From positions 62,001 through 126,000 of the forward strand of contig JABHSK010000005.1 in NCBI GenBank assembly GCA_018669975.1: DNA of 64,000 nucleotides. Reading direction: 5' to 3'. The notes beneath the pieces were generated by a model, which was not told where the DNA came from, did not search any database, and saw only the letters and a list, made by a program, of their open reading frames with translations. Of this stretch, positions 17,353-28,410 are shown one piece after another. This stretch comes from Candidatus Parcubacteria bacterium (GTDB lineage Bacteria > Patescibacteria > ABY1 > UBA1558 > GWA2-36-10). Every line of letters starts with the position of its first letter. Within the stretch, counting starts at the first letter, position 1. Made by a program: the position numbers and the translations under genes.

Positions 17353-19017
17353 ATGCGAATTAATAAAAAAATAACTGTTGTGTTTATTTTATTCTTAGCA
17401 GTTATTTTTTTGTTGCCAGACGTAGCGGCTGCACAGAGTGATATCTACGGTGTTAATCAATTGACTAATGCTAATTTAGGTACCAGAAGTCTCCAGGAGA
17501 TGGTTGTGTCAGTAGTAAATATAGTTCTAGGCTTCCTAGGTATATTAGCCACCTTAGTAATTCTCTATGGTGGTTTTATTTGGATGACCTCTGGCGGCAA
17601 TTCAGATAAAATTGATAAAGCTAAACGGACTATTATTAACGGCGTGATTGGCTTGGCAATTATCTTATCATCTTTTGCTATTGCTAGATTCGTTCTCAAA
17701 GAGGGTTATGAGGGTATATTCGGCGGCGGCAGTGGAGGTGGTTCTGGCTATGTTGGTGGTGTTGGTTTGGGAGCTAGTGTTTTAGAGAGTCATTATCCGG
17801 CTCGTGGTGCTGTAGATATAGCAAGAAATACCAATATTTTTGTGACTTTCAAAGAGCCCATGAATGATTCTTTCATTACTAATGTAGGTTGTAATTATGT
17901 AGATGTGCCAGCTGGCTACACCTATTGCGTTGATGATAGCCTCTTTGAATATATAAAAATTTTTATCGATGAGATAAATCCAGTACTAATAGATGGTGAT
18001 AGGATTATGGTTAAATATAATCCAGCTAACCCAAGGACATTTGAGTTTAATCCATATGGTACAGATGCTAATAATCATCTAGGGAATCCTAATGGTCACG
18101 TGCTTTATAAAGTGGTTTTAGATAGCCTAGAAACACAGTCTGGAAACCCAGCCTTTAGTTTTGGATTTTATGATTGGAATTTTACAGTTAGCAATGAATT
18201 AGATTTGGTTCCACCAGAGGTGGTTTCAGTCATACCCGATGGTTCAAATAATCCTTATCCTAGGAATAGTGCAGTACAGATAAATTTTTCTGAGGCAGTC
18301 AATCCTATTTATGCTACTGGTGAACATCCAGGCTTAGGACCGCCATTTGTCAATATTACTATGTCTACCACCACCATTATAAATGGTGAATACACTATTG
18401 CTAATCAGTATCGGACAGTAGAATTTATAACAGATGAACTTTGTGGGCAGAATTCATGTGGTGGCGATGTTTATTGTTTGCCAGGTAATAATACTATTAA
18501 TGGCCAGGTAACGGACGTTATTCAAGATATGGCTGGTAATCAATTAGACGGAGCCTTTGGTAATGGTAATGGTATCGGTGGTGAGGGAGTTGGCGATTAT
18601 GCTATTTGGAATTTTGACACTAATAATACTATTGATTTGACGCCACCTAGGATTACTTATATGGATTCAGACAATTCCAATGCAGGTGGCATGTCATTGT
18701 CAGCGCCGATTGAAGTCGGATTTGATAAGACTTTATTGTTTAACTCAGTTAATGGTAATAGTTTAGGTTTATATAAAAATATATTTGGGGATATCAATTT
18801 CTGGTTTACAGCCACAACCACAAACTTGGTTAATGATACTATTTTGATAAACCATGATTTCTTTGAACCTTTAACCAGTTATGCAGTTACTTCAACCTCA
18901 GGTATAAAAGATGGTCTACAGAATTGTTGGTATCCATGTAATTGTACTGACAATTTAGGTTCTTGTGATTGTGATACAGGTGGAGCTTGCGCAGGTAATT
19001 CTTGCCAAACAAACTAA
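17353..19017 (+). CDS. Secreted protein: VirB2/TrbC-like N-terminus plus Ig-like repeats
   Basis: The 554-residue product has a signal peptide (about 1-28) and then a pilin-like segment with two hydrophobic helices (about 50-75 and 92-112) framing a GGNSDKIDKAKRTI motif. This is the layout of VirB2/TrbC-type T4SS pilins, common at the N-terminus of CPR surface proteins. A Gly/Ser linker (near 125-140) leads to SbsA-type Ig-like modules, each with a VSVIPDGSNN...NFSEAV pattern. The C-terminus is a Cys cluster (CNCTDNLGSCDCDT). It is a paralogue of the next gene's N-terminus. Role in the cell surface is inferred. Confidence 0.75.
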   Translation: MRINKKITVVFILFLAVIFLLPDVAAAQSDIYGVNQLTNANLGTRSLQEMVVSVVNIVLGFLGILATLVILYGGFIWMTSGGNSDKIDKAKRTIINGVIGLAIILSSFAIARFVLKEGYEGIFGGGSGGGSGYVGGVGLGASVLESHYPARGAVDIARNTNIFVTFKEPMNDSFITNVGCNYVDVPAGYTYCVDDSLFEYIKIFIDEINPVLIDGDRIMVKYNPANPRTFEFNPYGTDANNHLGNPNGHVLYKVVLDSLETQSGNPAFSFGFYDWNFTVSNELDLVPPEVVSVIPDGSNNPYPRNSAVQINFSEAVNPIYATGEHPGLGPPFVNITMSTTTIINGEYTIANQYRTVEFITDELCGQNSCGGDVYCLPGNNTINGQVTDVIQDMAGNQLDGAFGNGNGIGGEGVGDYAIWNFDTNNTIDLTPPRITYMDSDNSNAGGMSLSAPIEVGFDKTLLFNSVNGNSLGLYKNIFGDINFWFTATTTNLVNDTILINHDFFEPLTSYAVTSTSGIKDGLQNCWYPCNCTDNLGSCDCDTGGACAGNSCQTN

Positions 19018-19042
19018 CATATAAAAAATAAAATATATAAAA

Positions 19043-22000
19043 ATGAAAAAAGTTTTATCCATACCAATAGTTACTTTGATACTTGGCTATTTGCAAGTAA
19101 ATAAAGTTTTGGCTCAGTCGGACATTTTAGGTGTCAACGGTATGACCGATACAGTTTTGGGTACGAGAGGGATAGAGGATACAGTGGCCTCAATTATAAA
19201 TATTGTTCTCGGTCTATTGGGAATCATTGCTGTAGTTTTGATAATCTATGGCGGGTTTTTATGGATGACTTCTAAAGGAAATACCGATCAAGTTCAACGC
19301 GCTAAAATGGTTATTATTAGTGCGGTTATTGGTTTGGTGATAATCTTGTCTGCCTATGCTATCACTAGGTTTGTTCTTGGTGCTCTGGAGAATGCTGTAG
19401 GTCCTGGTGGAGGAACTCCACAACAACAAAACCAAAATCCAGGAGGTGCCCTTTGTCCGCCGCCGTTAAATCCAGGTGCAGTAGAGGTTTGCGATCCATT
19501 TCCTTCTGCAGCTACTGTGGGTAGTGCTTTTACAGTGGGTGCTTGGAATATTGGTCCTTGGGATACCTTAGCTACAAGCTTTGTACAATTTAATGACTTG
19601 GCAGGTAATACAGCTGTAGCAGAAATAGCTAGTTGTGGTGCCAATGGATATTATTGGAATTTACTCTATACAGATATTAACACTGGAGATGATTATTATG
19701 AGATTAGAGCTCTAGTGCCAGCTCTACCAGTATCTTTACCAAATTATGATGTTGAGGTACATAATATTAATTTGGCAAATCCTTTTTACACGCCAGCAAT
19801 GCAATTTGCTATATTAAGTGGGTCACCTGCACCAAGTATTTTCTGTATTCAACCTTCACATGCTGCGACTAGTACAGCAGTGTCTATCATTGGTCGTGGT
19901 CTAGGAGTAGGTGGGCAGGCTTTGGATGAGATATTTGTAAATGCTTACCCTGGCGGTGTGCACCAACCACAATTTCCAGTTCCCGGCCCGGTTCCTGGTC
20001 CAACTATTACAAATTGGGCGGATGATCAAATTGATTTTATAATACCAGACCAACAGATCAGTGGTAATGTTACAGTTCAAGTAGATGATGGTGCGGGTAA
20101 CTCAGATACCAGTAACCCAGTTTACTTTATAGTTGATTGCACCAATGATGGTGAGTGTGCTTCTGGTTGTTGTCCTGGTTCACCGGGACCAGGTGTTTAT
20201 GCCTGTTCTGAGGAAGTGGTTTGTACGGGTATTAGCTCAGCACCACACATTACGGCTATTAATCCAGATAATGGTACTGATGGAAATATAGTTACAGTAT
20301 TTGGTTATAATTTTTGTGATGACGTTGCCTGTGCTCCAGGTACAGTTTGGTTTACAGATGGCGCAAATAACCCTGTGGCCGGTATCTTACCAAGTACTCT
20401 CAATGCGCAGTGTGGAGATTTTTGGACAGACACGGCTATTATAATTGGTGTACCACCAACAGTTGATACTGGACAAGTGACCATGGAAACTGCTGCTGCA
20501 GTAGCCAGTGATAACGCTATTACTTTTACTGAAAATAACATAGAATATCCTGGTATTTGTGCACTACAAGATGGTGCAGGTAATCCTATTACTACTGGAT
20601 TTTTTGATGATGGCATACCAGTACATGTGCACGGCATTAGATTTAATAATAACGATAGAATTACTTTTGGCGGATTTTTAGGCTATAATCCTTCCTATCT
20701 AGGTTTACCAACAGAAGTGCAGGCTGATGTGCCAAATTCAGTAGGTATAGCTGATGTAGTAGTGACATCTTCCACTGAAGCAACAATTGTAAGTAATCCT
20801 TTTCCATTTTCTGCTTTAGCTGTAACAGGTGGCTTGCCTACCATTTCAGAAATATCACCAACTAGTACTCGTATAGGAAAATATACTACTATCATGGGTG
20901 CTAATTTTGGTACCACACCTGGTGATGTTGAATTTTGGCAATTAGGAGTACATATAGATGATGGGGAGTTTACTTTCCCAGCGCAGTGTGGCAGCCATTA
21001 TTGGCAGCATGACAGTATAGTAGTTAAGCCACCAACAGATTTGATACTTAATGGTGGTAACTACGGAGATTTTGATGTGGTAGTTAGAAGAAGTGGCGAC
21101 AACGCTACTAGCTTACCGCATCCTGTAGAAATATTAGCAGGACCTCCTGGGCCAGGCATTTGCTTGATGCAACCAGACAATGGTCCAGCTGGTAAGACTA
21201 TTAATTTTTATGGTGATAATTTTAATACCGCAGCTGGTGCTGTAGTATTTCATAATAATGAATTTGCTGATTTAACAAATGCAATTTGGGGTAATCAGCA
21301 AGTATTGACTGTGCCTGTACCCAACAATGCAGCCACTGGTCCAGTATTTATCAGAGACTCAGCGGGCATGGATAGTAATGATTTGATGTTTAGTGTTGGT
21401 GCCTGTAGTTCTGATACGCAGTGTCAAAATAATTTGCAGGGTAATATATGTTGTCCAGATACCAATGGAAATTTTTGTGATAATTATTTAGGCTGTAGCT
21501 CAATCAATGAATGTACTTATGGTTGGCGATTTACCACTGAATCATTATTGCAAGTAGTGGGCTGGGGTCCTGTTTGTGATGATTCATGTATCAACGGTAC
21601 TGTCTGGGTAGATTTTAATACAGAAATAGTCGCTGCAGATCTTGATTTTAATAATTTTAGTATTTTAGAATGTACTGACTCAACTTGTCAGAATACTAAC
21701 CCAGGTAATTTTGTAACTGCGGCTAGTACATTTACTCAGCCAGCACCAGCAGCTGCAGGTGATCCTTGGGTGGTAAGTTTTACACACAACGCTTTTAATC
21801 CAAATACCTACTATCTAGTAGAGGTAAATCCAAATATTCAAAATACAGACGGTGCCATTTTAGGTAATCCGCATTCCTGGAGTTTTGCCACTGGTGCTAA
21901 TAACTGTGACGTTGATCATATAAATGTAGCACCGGCTAGTAGGCCTGCTTATATAGGTGATGTTATACCATTTGGTGCACAAGCTTATTCTCCTCCAAGT

Positions 22001-25000
22001 AGCTGTTATCCGGCTGGTCAGCCAATTGCTTGTGACGCAGCTATCAGCTGTAGTTGGAGTGCTTGGACCAACGATGGCGCCTATACTACTCAGATTCCAA
22101 CAGGAATACCGGAATCAATGGATATATCAGCAGATGCTGTTACACTAGTTGGTGGTACCCAGATAGGAGCTGAGGCAGTACAAGGTGCTAATACATTTAA
22201 TGACTTTGGTGTTTTGGATATTACTGTTGGTCCAAATAGTTTATTGGGGCTTAATCGACAGGCATATGGTCCAACCTGTAGTGATTCATGTTTAAATGGT
22301 GACGTTTGGATAGAGTTTGATAGCGAAGTGACCGTCAATGAAGACGCTGCACACTTTAGTATTTTAGAATGTACAGATTCAACTTGTCAGAATACAGTGG
22401 GTCCTAATCAAACTAATAGTACAACTCAGCCAGTACCAGCAGCCGTAGGTGATCCTTGGCGCGTAGAATTAAATCATAATAATTTTTCACCAAATACTTA
22501 TTATCTAGTGACCATAGATGGCAATATTGCCAATAATATTGGTCCTCTTGTAGGTGGTACCTTTACTTGGAGTTTTGGAGCAGGTGATGCTGCCTGTGAT
22601 GTGGGCAATCTACTGGTGTCTCCAGCTATTGCTAATGTTAATATTGGGGATACTGTTCATTATTCTGCTCAACCTTATTCTGCGCCAGGTATTTGTTATC
22701 CAAGTGGTCAAGCAATTTCTTGTGACGCAGCCATTGGCTGTAGTTGGAACGCTTGGACAAATGATGGTGCATATACTACTCAGATTCCAATTGCAGTAGA
22801 CAATATAGATATTTTAGCTAATAATCCAACGCCAGCTGTAGGAACTCCAGTAGGTGTAGGAGTGACTCAAGGTGCTACTACTTTCTCTGGTGTAGGTACT
22901 TTGAATATAGGTACCGGAGGAGCGTCAGTGTTCTCCTCCACTGGACATGGTCCAACTTGTAGTGATTCCTGTATTAATGGTTTGGTGCATGCTGACTTTA
23001 ACGAAGAGCCAGACTTCCTTCCTTCCACAAGAATTTATCAGTGTGACGATGCTACCTGTACAGCTACTTCTGGACCAAGTTTATTAGTTGGAACAAATAC
23101 ATATCAACTAATGGTTGGTGGTGACTGGCGAGTTCGACTTTTTCATACTCCTTTTACACCAGGTGTATCTTATCAAGCTTATGTAGATGGTGGCACTTAT
23201 CATACCTATGCATCAGGTGATGCTTATCTAGGCAATGCTTTGATGTGGAGTTTTGGCACAGGCGTAAACAGCTGTGATGTTGATCGTGCAGACATTTATC
23301 CTCCAGGTCCAGATCCAATTTTAAGCACTGTAAATTTAGGAGATAATATTAGTTATTCTGTGGAGACCTATTCCGTGCCAGGTATTTGTTATCCAGGTGG
23401 TCAACCAATCGTCTGTGATGCATCTATTGGTTGTATCTTATTTTGGAATGCAAACAGTCAACCGGGTGGTTTAGTGAATATAACCACTGCGCAAGATACT
23501 GATTCAGTTACTTACAATGCAACTACCGTCGGTAATAATGATACGGTAAGGATGAGAGCCGTGCAGAATGCAACACAGTTTCTAGATGCCACTGATGTTG
23601 ATGTTGTTACTGGCGTGCTTCCAGGTAGTCCAAATATAGTTGACCATGAGCCAGTAGCACTGCCAGTTTGTATTAATGCTGCGCCAACAGTTGTTTTTGA
23701 TCAGTTGATGGATTCAGCTAGTATTAATAGTAATGTTAAAGTATATAGAACTGGAACTCCGGGACCTAATTGTATTAGTCCTGGTAATCCTACTCTTTGT
23801 GAGGTTCCAGGTTCATTTACTCTTGTAGCAGATTCAGCCATACCAGAGACACGGGCCATATTCAATCCCGATACATATTTGGCTACTTCTACAAATCATT
23901 ATTTATATGTAGGTCCAAACACGCAGAGTTTAGATGGTCAGAGTCTTGGTTGGACTACTGACCTTGCGTTTTCTATGCTGGAAGTAACTGGTGATGGAGT
24001 TGTGGATGGACTTGCTTGGATGTTTCCTACTAATCAAACTGTTTGTCAACTTAGTCATGCGATAATCACGCCAACTTATGATTTCTTTCATTGTTCTTTA
24101 GATGATTGTGATGAAAATGATGTTGCACCGGGTGGTAATAATGAGCATAGATATACTGCTGTAGCCTATGGTGTGGATGGTTCACCGCTAAACGTTTCTA
24201 ATTATTGGTGGACTAACAGTGATCCTTCCATATTTACTATAGACTCTCAGACAACTCAACAGATTATGGGTTGGCCAGGATTTGATAATGGGCATGTTAC
24301 TTTGTCTGTATCAGCCTGGGACAATGACCCAGCTATTACAGGTACCGTTGGAGCAGCAGCAGGTATTGAAATTTTCCTTTGTGAAAATCCATGGCCTAGT
24401 GCAAACACCGTGCCTTGGGAGCCAGGCCCACCACCAAATCCTTATCATTATTCAACCCTATATTGTTTAGATGATGGTGATGGTGGATTCCTACCTTACT
24501 TAGATGCAGCTGTATCAGCTACTAATCCAAATCCAAATGGTGTTTTAAATGCCGGTGAAAGAATATTTATTATCAACCCATCTAGTTCCATGGGAAGTTT
24601 GAATTTAGCTCAATATCAGTTTGGTAGTTTAGCTTATGGAAGAGAGTTGGATATTGATAATAATTTAAGTGAAAATAAATCGTGGTTTGAGAAAATTAGA
24701 ACTGCTCTTTGGGGAGATGTTAAAAAAGCAGAGGGACAGGCCAATGCCTTACCAATGTGTGCGCCAGGTAACCCGACAAATCTACAGGTCAGTAGTGTAG
24801 ATGACACTCAGGTTACCTTGACTTGGGGTAACGCTTCAAGTGGTGTTGGACCCAATGGTGCAGTCACAAACTATAATATGTACCGTAGAGAAATTCCAAA
24901 TGGTAATTATCCAGGCCCTTTACAGGGCACTATAAATGTGCCAGGGCAGAGAATATTTACAGATAATACTGTAGTGACAGATACTATTTATGAATATACC

Positions 25001-28000
25001 GTGACTGCTGAGGCATCAGCTTGTCCTGCAGAAACTTTTCCTGTAGTCAGTACGACTGTTACAGCATCTATTTCACAGCCGCATGTAGATATCATAGGTC
25101 TTAGGGTGATGGGCAACGATGAGCACTTGTCTATTACTGATTGGTATAAACAACATGCACCAAATCCAGAAGTACTTGGTGAGATAAAAGAAATAGATGG
25201 CTATGAGGCCATGCAAGTTGGTAATACCACTTATATAGGTGCTTTGAACATGTCAGGACTTATTTATACAAATGTTTATATAATATCCCACAATATAGGT
25301 GCTAGTGGAGACACTCGTGATATCTATAAGCAATTTATAGAAAACATGAAGTTCAACACTAACATGCCTAGATTGGAAAATGTCTGTAATGCAGATACAT
25401 CAATTATTTGTTCTAGTGATTTTGATTGTCCGGTGGGAGATTATTGTACATCTAGAGATTTAAAAATAAAACGTGATTTACAACGCCTAGGTGACTTGAT
25501 GAATGTTAAAAACATGGTAGAGGAATATGGTCAATCACATAAGGCTTGTAGTCATAATAGTGCTATTGCTTGTGTAGATGACTCACCTTGTATTTTAGGA
25601 GGAGGCACCTGTGTCTCATATTATCCATTGCTTAATGCAGGAACCTTTGTGAATGGTATGAGTAATAGTAATTGGCCATCATGGAATACTACTTTACGTA
25701 CTATTTTGGGAGAGGAATTACCAGAAGATCCAATTGGTTTATTTAACGGGTGTCCACCAGGTGCTGACCCTGACACATGTTGGGATGAATTAGTTTCACC
25801 ACCAGAGTTTACTTGTCCAGCTGAATCATTGATATATTTTTATAATAATGATGTTAATGTTTCGCAAGGTATAGACTATTTCTTGGGAGCCAATTTTGAG
25901 TATGATTCTAGTCCAGCTTTACATTTTGATCCTTCGGGGTTTAATCCGTTGACTTTTGGTTGTGATTTATATAATGGACCAGCTAGTATAACTGGTATTT
26001 GGCCAGACCCGGCTTGTCCGGTACCACAGGATGGTATGCCACATATTTATTCTAGTTTAGATAGCCTGTGTAGTGTGGCTAGTGTTTATTCTCCAGGTGC
26101 AGTCACTATCCCTTCTTGTGGAAATGGCACCTGGGAACCAGATGGTGTTGATGGTGTGCCAAATACACCTGACGATGAAATATGTGAACCTGGTATGCAG
26201 AGAAATTTGTGTATAGAAACAGTAGTTCCGCTAGGAACGGATTGGTGGGATGCAGGAAACCACATAGGTGGTTGTAATCCTGTCGGCACAGAAGATGCCG
26301 GTGGTAATCTAATTGAGTGTACTTGGTATGAGCCAGATCCTGCTCTAACGGCAGTAGATTGTGGAGGCTATTGTGGTAATAATACTATAGATCCAGTTGA
26401 GTCCTGTGATGGTGCAGCTGGTTTTGATGGACTTTATACTTGCTACGATCCAGATACCATGACTACTAGTACCCCTGTTTGTAATATTAATGTTTGCCAA
26501 GCTTTTTGCCCAACCGGAAACTTAGCATCCCTCTGTGGAGATGGTGCTTGGGATGCTAGCTATGAACAATGTGATGCCAGTGCTGATCCAAGCGGATTGG
26601 TAGGCTGGGATTGTGGTGTGGTGGCTACTTCAACGGTAGCTTGTAATAATTGTGCTATAGAATGTACTATCGGCGGAACTTTATATAATGGTGTATGTGG
26701 TAATGATATTATTGAGTGGCCAGAAGAATGTGAGCCAGGAATACATATTCCTCCAACAGCAGCGACTTCATCGCCGACTTATCAATATTTATGTGATCCT
26801 ACTTATTGTGTTTATGATGGTGGTTATTGCGCAGATGGCATTAATCCTGGACCGTATGATTCAGGCGGCAATACTAATGAAGTGGCCATATTGATAGATG
26901 GTAGTGCTTTCTACCAACCAGAAGAATGTGATGATTTAGAATGGGATATACCACAGAGGCATAATTCAGATCAAGATTATGAATATTTATGTAATTCTTG
27001 CGTAATTGAAGGTGGCTATTGTGGTGACGGCAATCGAGATTCTGCAGCTGGTATTTCTCCTAGTCCACCAGAAGAATGTGATGATGGTAATAATTCTGAG
27101 GCAGATGTCTGTACTAATGCCTGTGAGTGGGGCTGTGAAGATGTGGCAATTGGGCCTTTTCCAAGAGCGCCAATTTTGGCTGGCTACATTTCCTCAAAGA
27201 ATACCGACGATGGTTTATTGTTTAACACTACTGATGCCACAGTAGAGCTACACGCTGGAGACTCGGCTACGCTACCTCTAGGTAGTTGTCGTATCAGTGG
27301 CGATGTAGTAGTTGATGTGACTGTGCATGGTAATGATTCATATGCAGGTATAGTATTTGTTGTGGACAGGTCAAGTAGTATGAGTGGTGATATAGCTGCT
27401 GCTAAAAATGCGATCGGTTCTGCTATTGTGACAATATTTGACCGTAATCCAACTGCTCAAATTGCTATCGTTGAGTACGGAGATGACGCTTGGACAAGAA
27501 TTAATTTTACAGGTTTTGAGCAGGAGAATTTATTAATTGGTAGTTTTAGGAAAACTGGTGCTATAGGAGGAGCAGTTAACCAAATTAATGCCGATAGGCC
27601 TAGTACAGACCACTCTATTGGTTTAGATAGGGCTTATGGTTTATTTAATGCTACTAGCTTTGAGAATAACATAGTTATTTTTATGACAGATGGGAGTCCA
27701 ACTGGTGGTGTAACTGGGAACTGTGTTAATGGTGCTAATGTTGGTGATGCCTACGGTCGGACCTTATGTATAGCTGAAAATGATCTTAAATTTTGTAACA
27801 ATCCCGCAGTAGACACGTGCGTAGATATGTTTACAGTAGCCTTTACTTCTAATGTCGGTTTGCAAGGTTTTTTAAACGCCGTTTCTTCTTCAGATTGTGT
27901 TTATTCTAATTATGGAAGATCAACTACAGGGGGTACTTGCGGTAGTAATGGTATTGAATGTCTAAATACTTTAAATCAACGGGAAGAATGTGATGGTGGT

Positions 28001-28387
28001 CCAGACTGTATATCATCTGCCTTGCCCAACGCTTGTCAATGGTCAGGAGATAGGGTTAATGACAATAGGGCGTATTCTGGTAGTAGTCAAGCGGAGTTGG
28101 CTCAGATGTATCAGGATATATCAGGATCCATCCCTATTAATAATGTTTTACTTGCCTTGGATAATTCGGGTGCTACTACCACATTAAATGATATTGGAGT
28201 TACTTTTGATAATTCTTACCGTATTCATACCAATGGAATTGCAACTTGCAGTGACGGCTCCACTGTTGATAATGAGCTAAATATTAGTGCTAATTTTACA
28301 GGTAATATAAATGCTTATCTAGAATTGAGCAATCCAGTTTATGAATTCTGCCATTGGTATAACTGTCCCTGGTGTTTTAATAACTAA
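19043..28387 (+). CDS. Giant multidomain surface protein (3114 residues)
   Basis: The N-terminus repeats the plan of the preceding gene: signal peptide, then two helices around GNTDQVQRAKMVI (about 45-115), like a VirB2/TrbC pilin. It continues with IPT/TIG-type modules (about 270-800) and three repeats of about 240 residues (833-1550) with SILECTDSTCQNT-like cores. An SbsA-like Ig module (near 1560) and a fibronectin type III module (about 1906-2010) follow. Then come Cys-rich DUF4215-like repeats (about 2360-2710; CGDG...ECDDGNN) and a vWFA domain (about 2765-3010) with a MIDAS DRSSSMS. It is likely a surface adhesin or host-contact protein; the ligand is unknown. It takes up 15 percent of the window and has no frameshift. 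Confidence 0.8.
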   Translation: MKKVLSIPIVTLILGYLQVNKVLAQSDILGVNGMTDTVLGTRGIEDTVASIINIVLGLLGIIAVVLIIYGGFLWMTSKGNTDQVQRAKMVIISAVIGLVIILSAYAITRFVLGALENAVGPGGGTPQQQNQNPGGALCPPPLNPGAVEVCDPFPSAATVGSAFTVGAWNIGPWDTLATSFVQFNDLAGNTAVAEIASCGANGYYWNLLYTDINTGDDYYEIRALVPALPVSLPNYDVEVHNINLANPFYTPAMQFAILSGSPAPSIFCIQPSHAATSTAVSIIGRGLGVGGQALDEIFVNAYPGGVHQPQFPVPGPVPGPTITNWADDQIDFIIPDQQISGNVTVQVDDGAGNSDTSNPVYFIVDCTNDGECASGCCPGSPGPGVYACSEEVVCTGISSAPHITAINPDNGTDGNIVTVFGYNFCDDVACAPGTVWFTDGANNPVAGILPSTLNAQCGDFWTDTAIIIGVPPTVDTGQVTMETAAAVASDNAITFTENNIEYPGICALQDGAGNPITTGFFDDGIPVHVHGIRFNNNDRITFGGFLGYNPSYLGLPTEVQADVPNSVGIADVVVTSSTEATIVSNPFPFSALAVTGGLPTISEISPTSTRIGKYTTIMGANFGTTPGDVEFWQLGVHIDDGEFTFPAQCGSHYWQHDSIVVKPPTDLILNGGNYGDFDVVVRRSGDNATSLPHPVEILAGPPGPGICLMQPDNGPAGKTINFYGDNFNTAAGAVVFHNNEFADLTNAIWGNQQVLTVPVPNNAATGPVFIRDSAGMDSNDLMFSVGACSSDTQCQNNLQGNICCPDTNGNFCDNYLGCSSINECTYGWRFTTESLLQVVGWGPVCDDSCINGTVWVDFNTEIVAADLDFNNFSILECTDSTCQNTNPGNFVTAASTFTQPAPAAAGDPWVVSFTHNAFNPNTYYLVEVNPNIQNTDGAILGNPHSWSFATGANNCDVDHINVAPASRPAYIGDVIPFGAQAYSPPSSCYPAGQPIACDAAISCSWSAWTNDGAYTTQIPTGIPESMDISADAVTLVGGTQIGAEAVQGANTFNDFGVLDITVGPNSLLGLNRQAYGPTCSDSCLNGDVWIEFDSEVTVNEDAAHFSILECTDSTCQNTVGPNQTNSTTQPVPAAVGDPWRVELNHNNFSPNTYYLVTIDGNIANNIGPLVGGTFTWSFGAGDAACDVGNLLVSPAIANVNIGDTVHYSAQPYSAPGICYPSGQAISCDAAIGCSWNAWTNDGAYTTQIPIAVDNIDILANNPTPAVGTPVGVGVTQGATTFSGVGTLNIGTGGASVFSSTGHGPTCSDSCINGLVHADFNEEPDFLPSTRIYQCDDATCTATSGPSLLVGTNTYQLMVGGDWRVRLFHTPFTPGVSYQAYVDGGTYHTYASGDAYLGNALMWSFGTGVNSCDVDRADIYPPGPDPILSTVNLGDNISYSVETYSVPGICYPGGQPIVCDASIGCILFWNANSQPGGLVNITTAQDTDSVTYNATTVGNNDTVRMRAVQNATQFLDATDVDVVTGVLPGSPNIVDHEPVALPVCINAAPTVVFDQLMDSASINSNVKVYRTGTPGPNCISPGNPTLCEVPGSFTLVADSAIPETRAIFNPDTYLATSTNHYLYVGPNTQSLDGQSLGWTTDLAFSMLEVTGDGVVDGLAWMFPTNQTVCQLSHAIITPTYDFFHCSLDDCDENDVAPGGNNEHRYTAVAYGVDGSPLNVSNYWWTNSDPSIFTIDSQTTQQIMGWPGFDNGHVTLSVSAWDNDPAITGTVGAAAGIEIFLCENPWPSANTVPWEPGPPPNPYHYSTLYCLDDGDGGFLPYLDAAVSATNPNPNGVLNAGERIFIINPSSSMGSLNLAQYQFGSLAYGRELDIDNNLSENKSWFEKIRTALWGDVKKAEGQANALPMCAPGNPTNLQVSSVDDTQVTLTWGNASSGVGPNGAVTNYNMYRREIPNGNYPGPLQGTINVPGQRIFTDNTVVTDTIYEYTVTAEASACPAETFPVVSTTVTASISQPHVDIIGLRVMGNDEHLSITDWYKQHAPNPEVLGEIKEIDGYEAMQVGNTTYIGALNMSGLIYTNVYIISHNIGASGDTRDIYKQFIENMKFNTNMPRLENVCNADTSIICSSDFDCPVGDYCTSRDLKIKRDLQRLGDLMNVKNMVEEYGQSHKACSHNSAIACVDDSPCILGGGTCVSYYPLLNAGTFVNGMSNSNWPSWNTTLRTILGEELPEDPIGLFNGCPPGADPDTCWDELVSPPEFTCPAESLIYFYNNDVNVSQGIDYFLGANFEYDSSPALHFDPSGFNPLTFGCDLYNGPASITGIWPDPACPVPQDGMPHIYSSLDSLCSVASVYSPGAVTIPSCGNGTWEPDGVDGVPNTPDDEICEPGMQRNLCIETVVPLGTDWWDAGNHIGGCNPVGTEDAGGNLIECTWYEPDPALTAVDCGGYCGNNTIDPVESCDGAAGFDGLYTCYDPDTMTTSTPVCNINVCQAFCPTGNLASLCGDGAWDASYEQCDASADPSGLVGWDCGVVATSTVACNNCAIECTIGGTLYNGVCGNDIIEWPEECEPGIHIPPTAATSSPTYQYLCDPTYCVYDGGYCADGINPGPYDSGGNTNEVAILIDGSAFYQPEECDDLEWDIPQRHNSDQDYEYLCNSCVIEGGYCGDGNRDSAAGISPSPPEECDDGNNSEADVCTNACEWGCEDVAIGPFPRAPILAGYISSKNTDDGLLFNTTDATVELHAGDSATLPLGSCRISGDVVVDVTVHGNDSYAGIVFVVDRSSSMSGDIAAAKNAIGSAIVTIFDRNPTAQIAIVEYGDDAWTRINFTGFEQENLLIGSFRKTGAIGGAVNQINADRPSTDHSIGLDRAYGLFNATSFENNIVIFMTDGSPTGGVTGNCVNGANVGDAYGRTLCIAENDLKFCNNPAVDTCVDMFTVAFTSNVGLQGFLNAVSSSDCVYSNYGRSTTGGTCGSNGIECLNTLNQREECDGGPDCISSALPNACQWSGDRVNDNRAYSGSSQAELAQMYQDISGSIPINNVLLALDNSGATTTLNDIGVTFDNSYRIHTNGIATCSDGSTVDNELNISANFTGNINAYLELSNPVYEFCHWYNCPWCFNN
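21541..23620 (+). repeat. Three tandem modules inside the giant protein gene
   Basis: Three copies of a module of roughly 700 bases follow each other. The first two share nearly identical stretches, for example TAGAATGTAC...TCAACTTGTCAG near 21665 and 22366, and GCTTGGAC(C/A)AA(C/T)GATGG near 22060 and 22750. The third is more diverged. The similarity at DNA level points to fairly recent duplication. Confidence 0.75.
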
Positions 28388-28410
28388 AACTTATAAATAT
28401 ATAATTTAGT

